The translations under genes were made by a program, and so were the position numbers. Shown piece after piece: positions 45,037 through 56,391 of a DNA stretch of 64,000 nt. Position 1 is the first letter of the stretch. Every line of letters starts with the position of its first letter. This DNA comes from Aegilops tauschii subsp. strangulata (lineage: Eukaryota; Streptophyta; Magnoliopsida; Poales; Poaceae), in the NCBI RefSeq assembly GCF_002575655.3, contig NC_053035.3, forward strand, positions 374,457,792-374,521,791, given 5' to 3'. The notes beneath the pieces were generated by a model. It ran no database searches, was not told the origin of the DNA, and saw only the letters and a list, made by a program, of their open reading frames with translations.

Positions 45037-46379
45037 GGTCTATGCGTAGTTACTAGTCTTTTCTTGTTTCGGCGGCATTGTAGGATGCACGAGTAGAACA
45101 CAAAGAAGTTGTGGGCGTTGAGTTTGCCAATTCTTCTTGCCGCTACTAGTCTTTTCTTGTTTCGGCGGCATTGTAGGATGAAGCGGCCCGGACCGACCTT
45201 ACACGTACGCTTACGTGAGACAGGTTCCACCGATTGACATGCACTAGATGCATAAGGTGGCTAGCGGGTGTCTGTCTCTCCTACTTTAGTCGGAACGGAT
45301 TCGATGAAAAGGGTCCTTATGAAGGGTAAATAGAAATTGGCAAATCACGTTGTGGTCATATGTAGGTAAGAAAACGTTCTTGCTAGAAACCAACAAACCA
45401 CGTAAAAACTTGCAACAACAATTAGAGGACGTCTAACTTGTTTTTGCAGCAAGTGCTATGTGATGTGATATGGCCAGAAGATGTGATGAATGATATATGT
45501 GATGTATGAGATTGATCATATTCTTGTAATAGGAATCACGACTTGCATGTCGATGAGTATGACAACCGGCAGGAGCCATAGGAGTTGTCTTTATTATTTT
45601 GCATGACCTGCGTGTCATTGAATAACGCCATGTAAATTACTTTACTTTGTTGCTAAACGCGTTAGCCATAGAAGTAGAAGTAATCGTTGGCGTGACGACT
45701 TCATGAAGACACAATGATGGAGATCATGGTGTCATGCCGGTGACGAAGATGATCATGGTGCCTCGAAGATGGAGATCAAAGGAGCATGATGATATTGGCC
45801 ATATCATGTCACTGTTTGATTGCATGTGATGTTTATCATGTTTTTGCATCTTATTTGCTTAGAACGACGGTAGTAAGTAAGATGATCCCTTATAATAATT
45901 TCAAGAAAGTCTTCACCCTAACTGTGCACCGTTGCGAAGGTTCGTTGTTTCGAAGCACCACGTGATGATCGGGTGTGATAGATTCTAACGTTCGAATACA
46001 ACGGGTGTTGACGAGCCTAGCATGTACAGACATGGCCTCGGAACACACGCAATACACTTAGGTTGACTTGACGAGCCTAGCATGTACAGACATGGCCTCG
46101 GAACACGGAGGACCGAAAGGTCGAGCATGAGTCGTATAGAAGATACGATCAACATGGAGATGTTCACCGATGATGACTAGTCCGTCTCACGTGATGATCG
46201 GACACGGCCTAGTTTGACTCGGATCATGTATCACTTAGATGACTAGAGGGATGTCTATCTGAGTGGGAGTTCAATAATCAGATGAACTTAATTATCATGA
46301 ACATAGCCAAAAAAGGTATTTGCAAATTATGTCATAGCTTGCGCTTTAGTTCTACTGGTTAAAGTATGTTCCTAGAGAA
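45037..46379 (+). other. Untranslated leader of element H
   Basis: About 1.3 kb with no supported ORF. It has a direct repeat of TACTAGTCTTTTCTTGTTTC (near 45051 and 45145) and one of ACGAGCCTAGCATGTACAGA (near 46011 and 46071). Confidence 0.6.
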
Positions 46380-47190
46380 AATTTAGTTGAAAGTTGGTAG
46401 TAGCAATTATGCGGACTGGGTCCGTAAACTGAGGATTGTCCTCATTGCTGCACAGAAGGCTTATGTCCTTAATGCACCGCTCGGTCTGCTGAACCTCAGC
46501 GTCGTCTGTAGATGTTACGAAACATCTGACATACACGTTTTGATGACTACGTGATAGTTCAGTGCGGTTTAGAATTGTGGCACCAAAGACGTTTTTGAAA
46601 CGTCGCAGAACATGTGAGATGTTCCGAAGACTGAAATTGGGATTTCAGACTAGTGCCCACGTCAAGAGGTATGAGACCTCTGACAAGTTTCTGAAGCCAG
46701 CAAACTAAGGGAGAAAAGCTCAATCGTTGAGCATGTGCTCAGATTGTCTGAGTGCCACAATCGCTTGAATCGAGTGGGAGTTAATCTCCCAGATGAGATA
46801 GTGATAGTTCTCCATAGTCACTGCCACCAAGCTAGTAGAGCTTCGTGATGAACTATAACATATCAAGGATAGTTATGATGATCCTTGAGCTATTCGTGAT
46901 GTTTGACACCGCGAGAGTAGAAATCAAGGAGCATCAATTGTTGATGGTTAGTAAAACCACTAGTTTAAGAAGGGCAAGGGCAAAAGGGATACTTCATGAA
47001 ACAACAAGTTGTTTGCTGCTCTAGTGAAGAATCCCAAGGTTGAACCCAAACCCGAGACTAAGTGCTTCTGTAATGAGAGGAACGGTCACTGAAGCAGTAC
47101 TACCCTAGATACTTGGTAGATGAGAAGGCAGGCAAGGTCGACAGAAGTATATTGGATATACGTTATATGAATGTGTACTTTACTAGTACT
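46380..47190 (+). pseudogene. Element H gag remnant
   Basis: Near 46397 one frame reads GSSNYADWVRKLRIVLIAAQ, the start of a copia gag domain. Stops in all frames follow. A zinc-knuckle trace CFCNERNGH lies near 47060. No ORF above 60 codons remains. Confidence 0.7.
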
Positions 47191-48480
47191 CCTAGCAGCA
47201 CCAGGGTATTAGATACCGGTTCGGTTGCTAAGTGTTAGTAACTCGAAATAAAAACTGCGGAATAAACGGAGACTAGCTAAAGGTGAGATGACGATGTGTG
47301 TTGGAAGTGTTTCCAAGGTTGATGTGATCAAGCATCGCATGCTCCCCCTACCATCGAGATTGGTGTTTGCGTTGAGCGTAAACTTGATTGGATTATGTTT
47401 ATCGCAATACGGTTATTCATTTAAGGAGAATAATGGTTACTCTGTTTATTTGAATAATACCTTCAATGGTCTTGCACCTAAAATGAATCTCGATCGTAGT
47501 GATACACATGTTCATGCCAAAAGATATAAGATAGTAATGATAGTACCACATACTTGTGGCACTGCCACTTGAGTCATATTGGTGTAGAACGCATGAAGAA
47601 GCTCCATGTAGATGGATCTTTGGACTCACTCGTTTTGAAAAGATTGAGACATGCGAACCATGTCTATTGGTATATATGCATGAAGAAACTCCATGCAGAT
47701 GGATCGTTTGGACTCACTTGATTGTGAATCACTTGAGACATGCAAATCATACCACATGGGCAAGATGACTGAAAGTCCTCGTTTTCAGTAAGATGGAACA
47801 AGAGAGCAACTTATTGGAAGTAATACATTTTGATGTACGCAGTCCAATGAGTGCTGAGGCATGCAGTGGATATCGTTATGTTCTTACTTCACAGATGATT
47901 TGAGTAGATGCTGAGTGTATTTACTTGATGAAACACTAGTCTGAATTATTGAAAGGTTCAAGTAATTTCAGAGTGAAGTTGAAGATCGTCGTGACAAGAG
48001 GATAAAATGTCTGTGATATGATTACGAGTTTGGCACACAATTGAGACATTGTGGAAAGTGTTTCACAATTAATACCGCCTGGAACACCATAGTGTGATGG
48101 TGTGTCCGAACATCATAACTGCACCCTATTGGATATGGTGCATACCATGATGTTTCTTATCAAATTACCACTATCGTTTATGGGTTAGGCATTAGAGACA
48201 ACCGCATTCACTTTAAAAGGGGCACCACGCAATTCCGTTGAGACGACACCTTTTGTAGAAACCTAAGTTGTCGTTTCTTAAAAGTTTGGGGCTGCGATGC
48301 TTATGTGAAAAAGTTTCAGGCTGATAAGCTCGAACCCAAAGCGGATAAATGCATCTTCATAGAATACCCAAAAACAGTTGGGTATACCTCCTATTTCAGA
48401 TCTGGAAGCAAAAGTAATTGCTTCTAGAAACGAGTCCTTTCTCGAGGAAAAGTTTCTCTCGAAAGAATTGAGTGGGAGGA
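47191..48480 (+). pseudogene. Element H protease and integrase remnant
   Basis: VLDTGS, the copia aspartic-protease active site, is at about 47204-47221. Then come LSHIGVERMKKLHVDGSL of the pre-integrase zinc domain (near 47570) and integrase traces such as SGYRYVLT (near 47865), IPPGTP, CTLLDMVHTMM (near 48120) and ETTAFTLKGAPRNSVETTPF (near 48200). Every block is crossed by stops or frame shifts. Confidence 0.8.
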
Positions 48481-50140
48481 TGGTGGAGACTTGATAAGGT
48501 TATTGAACCATCGCTTCAACTAGTGTGTAGCAGGGCACAGGAAGTTGTTCCTGTGGCACCTACACCAATTGAAGTGGAAGCTTATGATAGTGATCATGAA
48601 ACTTCGGATCAAGTCACTACCAAACCTCGTAGGACGACAAGGATGCGCGCTACTTCAGAGTAATGCGTGATCCTGTCTTGGAAGTCATGTTGCTAGACAA
48701 CAATGAACCTACGAGCTGTGGAGAAGCGATGGTGGGCCCATATTCTGACGAATGGCTCAAGGCCATGAAATCCAAGATAGAATCCATGTATCAGAACAAA
48801 GCATGGACTTTGGTGAACTTGCCCGATGATCGGCAAGCCATTGAGATAAATGGATCTTTAAGAAGAAGACGGACATGGACGGTAATGTTACCATCTATGA
48901 AGCTCGACTTGTGGCAAAGAGTATTTTCACAAGTTCAAGGAGTTGACTACGATGAGTTTTTCTCATCCGTAGCGATGATTAGGTCCGTCGGAATCATGTT
49001 TGCATTAGCTACATTTATGAAATCTGGCAGATGGATGTCAAAACAAGTTTCCTTACCAGTTTTCGTAAGGAAAGGTTGTATGTGATACAATCAGAAAGGT
49101 TTTGTCGATCCTAAGGATGCTAAAAGGTATGCTAGCTCCAGCGATCCTTCCATGGATTAGAGCAAGCATATCGGAGTCAGAATATACGCTTTGATGGAGT
49201 GATCAAAGTTTTTGGGTTTATACAAAGTTTGTTAGAAACTTGTATTTACAATAAAGTGAGTGGGAGCGCTACAACATTTCTGATAAGTATATGTGAATGA
49301 CATATTGTTGATCAGAAATGATGTAAAATTTCTGGAAAGCATAAAGGGTTGTTTGAAAGGAGTTTTTCAAAGGAAGACCTGGATAAAGCTGCTTACATAT
49401 TGGGCATCAAGATCCATAGAGATAGATCAAGACGCCTGATGATACTTTCAAAAGACAGCACACCTTAACATGATTTTGAAAGAGTTCAAAATAGATCAGC
49501 AAAGAAGGAGTTCTTGGCTGTGTTACAAGGTGTGAGTATTGAGTAAGACTCAAGACCTGACCACAGCAGAAGATAGAGAAAGGACGAAGGTCGACCCCTA
49601 TGCTTTAGACGTAGGCTCTATAGTATGCTATGCTGTGTACCGCACATTTAGTGTGCCTTTCCATGAGTTGGTCAAGAGGGTACAATGGTGATCCGGGAAA
49701 GGATCTCATGACAGCGGTCGAACTTATCCTTAGTACCTAGTGGATTAAGGAATTTTCTCGATTATGGAGGTGGAAAGGAGTTCGTCGTAAAGGGTTACGT
49801 CGATGCGAACTTTGACACTAATCCGGATGACTCTGAGTAGTAAACCGGATTCGTATAGTAGAGCAATTATTTGAAATGGCTCCAAATAGCGCGTGGTAGC
49901 ATCCACAAGATGACATAGATATTCGTAAAGCACACGGTTCTGAAAGGTTCAGACCCGTTGACTAATAACCTCTCTCACAAGCATAACATGATCAAACCAG
50001 AACACATTGAGTGTTAATCACATAGTGATGTGAACTAGATTGTTGACTCTAGTAAACTCTTTAGATGTTGGTCACATGGTGATGTGACCAGTGAGTGTTA
50101 ATCACATGGTGATGTGAACTAGATTATTGACTCTAGTGCA
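48481..50140 (+). pseudogene. Element H reverse transcriptase and RNase H remnant
   Basis: 48472-48663 is the linker (VEAYDSDHETSDQVTTKPRR). 48663-49085 carries EWLKAMKSKIESMYQNKAWT and GVDYDEFFSSVAMI of the copia RT. After 49085 only short traces remain (for example YGGGKEFVVKGYVDANF-like near 49770). The YVDD-type active site is not readable. Confidence 0.75.
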
Positions 50141-50149
50141 AGTGGGAGA
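50141..50149 (+). other. Polypurine tract of H
   Basis: AGTGGGAGA immediately before the 3' LTR, the primer for second-strand synthesis in this family. Confidence 0.8.
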
Positions 50150-50150
50150 C

Positions 50151-51876
50151 TGTTGGAAATATGCCCTAGAGGCAATAATAAATTGGTTATTATTATATTT
50201 CCTTATTCATGATAATCGTTTATTATCCATGCTAGAATTGTATTGATAGGAAACTCAGATACATGTGTGGATACATAGACAACACCATGTCCCTAGTAAG
50301 CCTCTAGTTGACTAGCTCGTTGATCAATAGATGGTTACGGTTTCCTGACCATGGACATTGGATGTCGTTGATAATGGGATCACATCATTAGGAGAATGAT
50401 GTGATGGACAAGACCCAATCTTAAGCATAGCATAAAAGATCGTGTAGTTTCGTTTGCTAGAGCTTTTCCAATGTCAAGTATCTTTTCCTTAGACCATGAG
50501 ATCGTGCAACTCCCGGACACCGTAGGAGTGCTTTGGGTGTGCCAAACGTCACAACGTAACTGGGTGACTATAAAGGTGCACTACGGGTATCTCCGAAAGT
50601 GTCTGTTGGGTTGGCACGGATCAAGACTGGGATTTGTCACTCCGTGTGACGGAGAGGTATATCTGGGCCCACTCGGTAATGCATCATCATAATGAGCTCA
50701 ATGTGACTAAGGCGTTAGTCACGGGATCATGCATTGCGGTACGAGTAAAGAGACTTGCCGGTAACGAGATTGAACAAGGTATTGGGATACCGACGATCGA
50801 ATCTCGGGCAAGTAACATACCGATTGACAAAGGGAATTGCATACGGGATTGATTGAATCCTCGACACCGTGGTTCATCCGATGAGATCATCGTGGAACAT
50901 GTGGGAGCCAACATGGCTATCCAGATCCCGCTGTTGGTTATTGACCGGAGAGGCGTCTCGGTCATGTCTGCATGTCTCCCGAACCCGTAGGGTCTACACA
51001 CTTAAGGTTCGGTGACGCTAGGGTTGTAGAGATATATGTATGCGGAAATCCGAAAGTTGTTCGGAGTCCCGGATGAGATCCCGGACGTCACGAGAGGTTC
51101 CGGAATGGTCCGGAGGTGAAGAATTATATATAGGAAGTCAAGTTTCGGCCACCGGGAAAGTTTCGGGGGTTACCGGTATTGTACCGGGACCACCGGAAGG
51201 GTCCCGGGGGTCCACCGGGTGGGGCCACCTATCCCGGAGGGCCCCATGGGCTGAAAGTGGAACGGAACCAGCCCCTAGTGGGCTGGGCGCCCCCCATGGG
51301 CCTCCCCCCATGCGCCTAGGGTTGGGAACCCTAGGGTGGGGGGGGCTTCCCCCTTGCCTTGGGGGGCAAGGCAACCCCTTTCCCCCTTTGGCCGCCGCCC
51401 CCCCTTTGAGATATCATCTCTAGGGCCGGCGCCCCACCCCCCCAGGGGGCCTATATAAAGGGGGGAGGGAGGGCAGCAACACACAGCCTTGGGCGCCTCC
51501 CTCCTCCCCTGCAACACCTCTCTCTCTCTCGCAGAAGCTTGGCGAAGCCCTGCCGGAGACCCGCTACATCCACCACCACGCCGTCGTGCTGCTGGATCTC
51601 CAGCAACCTCTCCTTCCCCCTTGCTGGATCAAGAAGGAGGAGACGTCGCTGCACCGTACGTGTGTTGAACGCGGAGGTGCCGTTCGTTCGGCACTCTGTC
51701 ATCGGTGATTTGGATCACGGCGAGTACGACTCCGTCATCCACGTTCATTGGAACGCTTCCGCTCGCGATCTACAAGGGTATGTAGATGCACTCCTTTCCC
51801 CTCGTTGCTAGTAGACTCCATAGATGCATCTTGGTGAGCGTAGGAAAATTTTAAAATTATGCTACGATTCCCAACA
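50151..51876 (+). repeat. 3' LTR of element H
   Basis: 1726 bp, same ends as the 5' LTR. Confidence 0.95.
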
Positions 51877-51914
51877 GATGCTGCCAATCAGGTGTTCGAG
51901 GCGCTTACAAACAG

Positions 51915-54149
51915 TTGGCTGAGCCGCCGGTTCTTATAGCTCTTGTCGAGAAGGAGCCCTTGCTCTTATATGTGGCTACTAACAGCAGAGCCGTCAGCAT
52001 AGCGGTTGTTGTGGAGAGGAAGGAAACATGCAAGGAATATCCGGTTCAAAGGCCAGCTTACTATGTCAGCGAGGTGTTAATTGAGTCTAAGCAGAGGTAC
52101 CCACATTGGCAGAAGCTAGTTTATGGAGTGTTCATGGCCAGTCGCAAGTTGAAACATTACTTCCTTGGTCATCCTATTATTGTGGTCAGTTCTGCTCCTT
52201 TAGGGGACATTATTCAAAACCGGGAAGCCACAGGCCGGGTGGCCAAGTGGGCCATTGAGCTTGGTCCTCGTGGGTTGAAGTATATGCCAAGGACAGCTAT
52301 CAAGTCACAGGCTCTTGTGGATTTCATCAGCGATTGGACGGAGTTGCAGACACTAGAGGAAAATCCAGATAACACTTACTGGACGATTCACTTTGACGGG
52401 TCAAGGCAGCTGGAGGGCCCGGGGGCTGGAGTTATCTTGACTTCCCCACGAGGTGATAAGTTTTGTTATGTACTACAATTAATGTTCCCTTGCACTAATA
52501 ATGCAGTTGAGTATGAGGCTCTACTCCATGGTGTTCGGGTGGCTAAAGAGATGAACTTAAGCCGGGTGAGATGCTTTGGCGACTCGGATTTGGTGGCTCA
52601 GCAGGTCTCAGGAACTTGGGATTCTAAAGACCCGCTCATGGCGGCTTATCGTCGGGCGGTTGACAGTATTGCTAGCCATTTCAAAGATTATCATGTGGAG
52701 CATGTTGATCGTAGAAAGAATGAGGCGGCTGATGCTTTAAGCCGGCTGGGGTCTCAGCATAAGCCGGTGCCACCCAATGTTTTTCTTGACATATTACATA
52801 ACCCTTCAGTTAAGCTACCAACAGAAGAGGATCTTGCAATCCCTGACCCGGAGGCGCAGTTGGTGGTGGCTCTGCATGCTATTCCTGATTGGATGGTTCC
52901 TTATTTGGCTTATATGACCTGTGGAGAGTTGCCTGAGGATGAAACTTTGGCCAGACAAATAACCCGGAGGTCTAAGTCAATGACTATTGTCAATGGCGAG
53001 TTGCACCGATGCAGTGTTATAGGTGTGTTCCAGCATTGTGTTTCCCCTGAACAAGGGTGTGAGATTCTAAGAGAGATTCATGAAGGATATTGTGGCCATC
53101 ACGCCGGCTCTAAGTCTCTCGTGGCTAAGGCTTTTCGTCATGGGTTTTATTGGCTGACGGCTCATGCTGATGCAGAAGATCTGGTTAGCAAGTGCGACGG
53201 CTGTCAGAAATTTTCCAGACGGGCTCATGTGTTGGCTCAAGAATTGAGGGTGATTCCAATCACTTGGCCGTTTGCAGTATGGGGGCTGGATATGGTTGGA
53301 CATTTCAAGAGATCCAAGGACAAAAAGACCCACCTTTTGGTGGTGGTTGATAAGTTCACAAAGTGGGTTGAGGCAGAGCCGGTCAGCAAGTGTGATGCGA
53401 CAACGGCGGTTCAATTCAGTAAAAAGGTGATTTTCTGCTTTGGCTACCCGCATAGTATCATAACTGATAATGGCACTAATCTGTCTAAGGGCGCTATGAA
53501 AGAATTCTGTCAGCGAGAGCATATTCATCTCGATGTTACATCAGTGGCTCACCCCCAGTCCAATGGTCAAGCTGAAAGGGCCAATCAAGAAATTATGACA
53601 GGTATCAAACCCCGGCTTATGGTCCCTTTGCAGAGGACGCCGGGTTGTTGCGTTGAGGAATTACCTTCAGTGCTTTGGAGTATAAATACCACCCCCAACA
53701 GATCGACATGTTACATGCCTTTCTTCATGGTTTACGGCGCCGAGGCGGTTCTCCCAAGTGACATCCGTCATGATTCGCCCCGTGTGGTGGCTTATGTTGA
53801 AGCTGATAACGAAAAAGCATGTCAGGATGCTTTGGATATATTCGATGAGGAACGTGACCTCGCGGCAGTTCGTTCGGCGATTTATCAGCAAGATCTGCGT
53901 CGTTATCATAGCTGTCAGGTTAAAACCCGGACATTCCAAGAAGGCGACTTGGTGCTCTGGCTCATCCAGGATCAAACAGAAATGCACAAATTGTCCCCGC
54001 CTTGGGAAGGGACTTTTGTGGTCAACAAGAATCTGAACAATGATTCATACTACCTCATTGATATTCAAGCAAACAAGGACTCGCGCACATCGAAGGAGGA
54101 GACCCACCGGTCGTGGAACATTTCTCATCTACGACCATATTACACTTGA
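51915..54149 (+). CDS. Element G RNase H and integrase ORF (744 codons, uninterrupted)
   Basis: Belongs to the pol of G, cut from its RT by H and by a 1-base frame change near 51910; the ATG is probably not a natural start. Residues 1-140: end of the first RNase H/connection domain (YYVSEVLIESKQRYPHWQKL). Residues 155-280: archaeal-type RNase H with the acidic set D161, E201, D223/225, D273. Residues 389-430: integrase zinc domain (H389...H395, C427, C430). Residues 450-560: integrase core with D459, D518 and E554, a proper D,D-35-E triad. The C-terminus ends SWNISHLRPYYT. Integrase would insert the cDNA. It is the longest intact frame in the window and is in much better shape than the rest of G. 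Nothing suggests expression as a separate protein. Confidence 0.9.
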   Translation: MAEPPVLIALVEKEPLLLYVATNSRAVSIAVVVERKETCKEYPVQRPAYYVSEVLIESKQRYPHWQKLVYGVFMASRKLKHYFLGHPIIVVSSAPLGDIIQNREATGRVAKWAIELGPRGLKYMPRTAIKSQALVDFISDWTELQTLEENPDNTYWTIHFDGSRQLEGPGAGVILTSPRGDKFCYVLQLMFPCTNNAVEYEALLHGVRVAKEMNLSRVRCFGDSDLVAQQVSGTWDSKDPLMAAYRRAVDSIASHFKDYHVEHVDRRKNEAADALSRLGSQHKPVPPNVFLDILHNPSVKLPTEEDLAIPDPEAQLVVALHAIPDWMVPYLAYMTCGELPEDETLARQITRRSKSMTIVNGELHRCSVIGVFQHCVSPEQGCEILREIHEGYCGHHAGSKSLVAKAFRHGFYWLTAHADAEDLVSKCDGCQKFSRRAHVLAQELRVIPITWPFAVWGLDMVGHFKRSKDKKTHLLVVVDKFTKWVEAEPVSKCDATTAVQFSKKVIFCFGYPHSIITDNGTNLSKGAMKEFCQREHIHLDVTSVAHPQSNGQAERANQEIMTGIKPRLMVPLQRTPGCCVEELPSVLWSINTTPNRSTCYMPFFMVYGAEAVLPSDIRHDSPRVVAYVEADNEKACQDALDIFDEERDLAAVRSAIYQQDLRRYHSCQVKTRTFQEGDLVLWLIQDQTEMHKLSPPWEGTFVVNKNLNNDSYYLIDIQANKDSRTSKEETHRSWNISHLRPYYT

Positions 54150-54286
54150 GCCACCGGCTCTTGTGCTATACATACCTTCATCAATGTATATATTTTGATC
54201 AGTATAATAAAGCCGGCATCCCTGATAATTCAGGGCCTCTGTCATTTCATTTCAAAGTATTTGAGTCTTTATTGTCTGTTCATAAG

Positions 54287-54735
54287 GTCACTTGGGGGCT
54301 TCCTGCTCAATGAGCATAGCTGTTCACACCGTCTTGATCCGGTTTTCAAGCCGACTCATTGGTCCTTTGGGGGCTTCTTGCTCAATGAGCATAGCTGTTC
54401 ACACCCTCTTGATCCGGTTTTCAAGCCGACTCATTGGTCGTTTGGGGGCTTCATGCTCAATGAGCATAGCTGTTCACACCCTCTTGATCCGGTTTTCTAG
54501 CCGACTCATTAGTCATTTTGGGGCTTCCTGGTCAATGAGCATAGCTGTTCACACCCTCTTGATCTGGTTTTCAAGCCGACTCATTGGTCATTTGGGGGCT
54601 TCCTGCTCACCGAGCATAGCTGTTCACACCCTCTTGATCCGGTTTTCAAGCCGACTCATTGGTCACTTGGGGGCTTCCTGCTCACTGAGCATAGCTGTTC
54701 ACACCCTCTTGATTCGGTTTTCAAGCCGAATTTGA
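54287..54735 (+). repeat. Tandem array, six units of about 75 bp
   Basis: Units start near 54287, 54360, 54436, 54511, 54587 and 54661; each has TTGGGGGCTTC, AGCATAGCTGTTCACACC, CTTGATCCGGTTTTCAAGCC and GACTCATTGGTC. It lies 140 bp after the integrase stop. Because the unit is close to a multiple of three the array stays open in one frame, but it is not a plausible protein. Single copies of the CTTGATCCGGTTTTCAAG word recur downstream near 54800. Confidence 0.92.
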
Positions 54736-55449
54736 GTTAAACCTCCCTGTTCGCAAGATGCTACTCCACCATGTGACCCGCCAAACTCTTAACAGTTACT
54801 CTTGATCCGGTTTTCAAGACCCTGAACTTATCAAAGTTAAAACGGCGGCCTTTGTCACGTGAGAGCCGGCGTACAGAGAGCTAGGATAAACTCACCTGCT
54901 GTCGTAGTCTCTCCGCTATGTGGCCCGTTCGTACTCTTAACAGTCAATCTTTTCAATAAGACCCTGAACTAGTTAAGGTTAAAACGACAGATTTATGTCA
55001 CGTGAGAGTCGGCTTACGGGGTAAAAACTGAAATTTTTCAAAAACAAAAACAGAAAAGAGCCTGACTCTTCTGGACCTATACAGCTTCTGGCTTATAAGG
55101 TTTATATCCTTACAGCATCATTAGGATATTGGTCTACAGGTACGACTTCATATTTGAGTAAGTACTTCGGGTTTTTTTGACCAACCCTGGTTATAAGCTT
55201 TAAGCCGCCAGAACATATTACATCGAATATTATGACCCGCCCTAGCGTAAACCGCCAGGGTTCATGTTATTTACTTGTGTGCAGGGAATATGATAATATG
55301 ACCCGCATCATCGATAATATTATATATGCAAACAATAGATCTTCAACATCAGATCAGCGGTTTAAAGTATTCAGCAAGCAACCATGCGCGATGGCATGAC
55401 AGATCATTGTTGTCACTAGCCTATTACACGGCTTTCCAAGCTCAAATGA
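54736..55449 (+). other. Non-coding stretch of G downstream of the array
   Basis: No supported ORF. An imperfect direct repeat is visible (GTCACGTGAGAGCCGGCGTAC near 54856 and GTCACGTGAGAGTCGGCTTAC near 54997, each about 140 bp apart). Confidence 0.6.
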
Positions 55450-56391
55450 TTAAGAGTTTTTCAAAAGGAGACGTCGTGCTGCAATTTGAGAGCCACCCCG
55501 TGGATCAGTTGCCCTGGTCTTGGCAAGTTGAAGCTTCCCGGTCATCCTACGCCGGTTCTTCTTCCCCCCCTCCAATGTCTGGAAGTCAGATGATGTCCAG
55601 TCGATGCCGGTTAAAGCCTTGAATTTAGCTTCATCATCTATAAGATCAGACGGATCGACATCTGGAGCAAAGGTGTGCTTACGTATCGGTGGAACGAGCT
55701 CTACAATCTCATAAGCTTGTGCTTTCACTTTTGCATTCTCTTTGGTGTAAGCCGGCTGATACTTAGACAAGTCAGTTTCTTCGGCTAGCTTGGTTGCCAA
55801 AGGATGCGCGTCTCCTTTACGCATTTGGTAAAGTCGCTCGCATCAAAGGGAGACCCATCCTCCTTCAAGCTCGGATAGCCGGTTGCCAGCTCCTCCAGGT
55901 CTAGCTCCGCTTGCCATGCTTTGCCCCGACTCAAAGTAGTGATGGCACCGGCTCGAGTTGCGGATCGCTTGATTTTCTCAATCCTTTTGGGCATGACAGA
56001 TAGCTTGTCCAAGACATCCTTGATGAGTGAAGGCGGCTATTTGTTATGTGAGATAACTGAGAAGGATCGTTGCGTGCCTGTGTGTAGCTGTTCCACCAGA
56101 GTGTACACCGCCTTTAGCTTCACCAGCATGTCTTGGCCAAGGTTAGAGCTTCTGGGACCTGTATGCATAACATATGACAAGTCCAAGGCGGCTTACAGTA
56201 ATTTACCGAGGCCAAATTGCAATGCAAAGTTACTTACCAAAGATGGCGGCTGTCATTTGATTTACATGTCGTTTTAACCCGGATAACTCTTCAATCACCG
56301 GTTTAAGGGCAGCTTCAGCGTCTTCAGCTCTCTTCAAAAGGGCGGCTTTCTCGTTTTCCCAACCGACTCTCTGTGTGTTGAAATCTGCCTT
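55450..56391 (-). pseudogene. Antisense gene of element G, 3' exons (cut by insertion Z)
   Basis: On the minus strand an exon (56391-56238) reads NEKAALLKRAEDAEAALKPV and continues as a likely coiled coil to a donor GTAAGT. After an 80-bp intron with CATACAG acceptor, the last exon (56158-55450) reads KLKAVYTLVEQLHTGTQRSF, has a TAG near 56037, continues with MPKRIEKIKRSATRAGAITT, shifts frame near 55800, and ends after LVPPIRKHTFAPDVDPSDLI at the stop at 55450. It resembles in layout, not in sequence, the antisense gene of F: both lie between the coding region and 3' LTR, opposite to gag-pol, with introns and a coiled coil. Upstream exons would be beyond Z. Function unknown. Confidence 0.65.

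Larger units (their letters stand above)
43285..51876 (+). mobile_element. Element H: BARE1/Angela-type copia retrotransposon inserted in G
   Basis: LTRs 43285-45020 and 50151-51876 with TGTTGG...CCAACA ends; target duplication GATGC at 43280-43284 and 51877-51881. A methionine-initiator-type primer site follows the first LTR and the classic AGTGGGAGA purine tract precedes the second. By hand count the LTRs differ at about 15 bases plus several homopolymer or repeat indels in 1.73 kb (about 0.9%), so insertion is recent (about 0.3-0.4 million years at 1.3e-8). The 5.1-kb interior still shows gag, protease, integrase and RT in copia order, but with many stops. Confidence 0.92.

Noticed and set aside
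53067..53528. 153-codon minus-strand ORF under the integrase gene
   Set aside because: Antisense shadow of a well-conserved coding frame; no own motifs or splice sites.
54292..54735. 147-codon ORF of repeated GASCSMSIAVHT-type units
   Set aside because: Product of a 75-bp tandem array whose unit is near a multiple of three; no start context, no domain, non-coding position after pol.
54287..54735. Possible CRISPR-like array
   Set aside because: Units are directly adjacent with no unique spacers, in a plant retrotransposon; a minisatellite.
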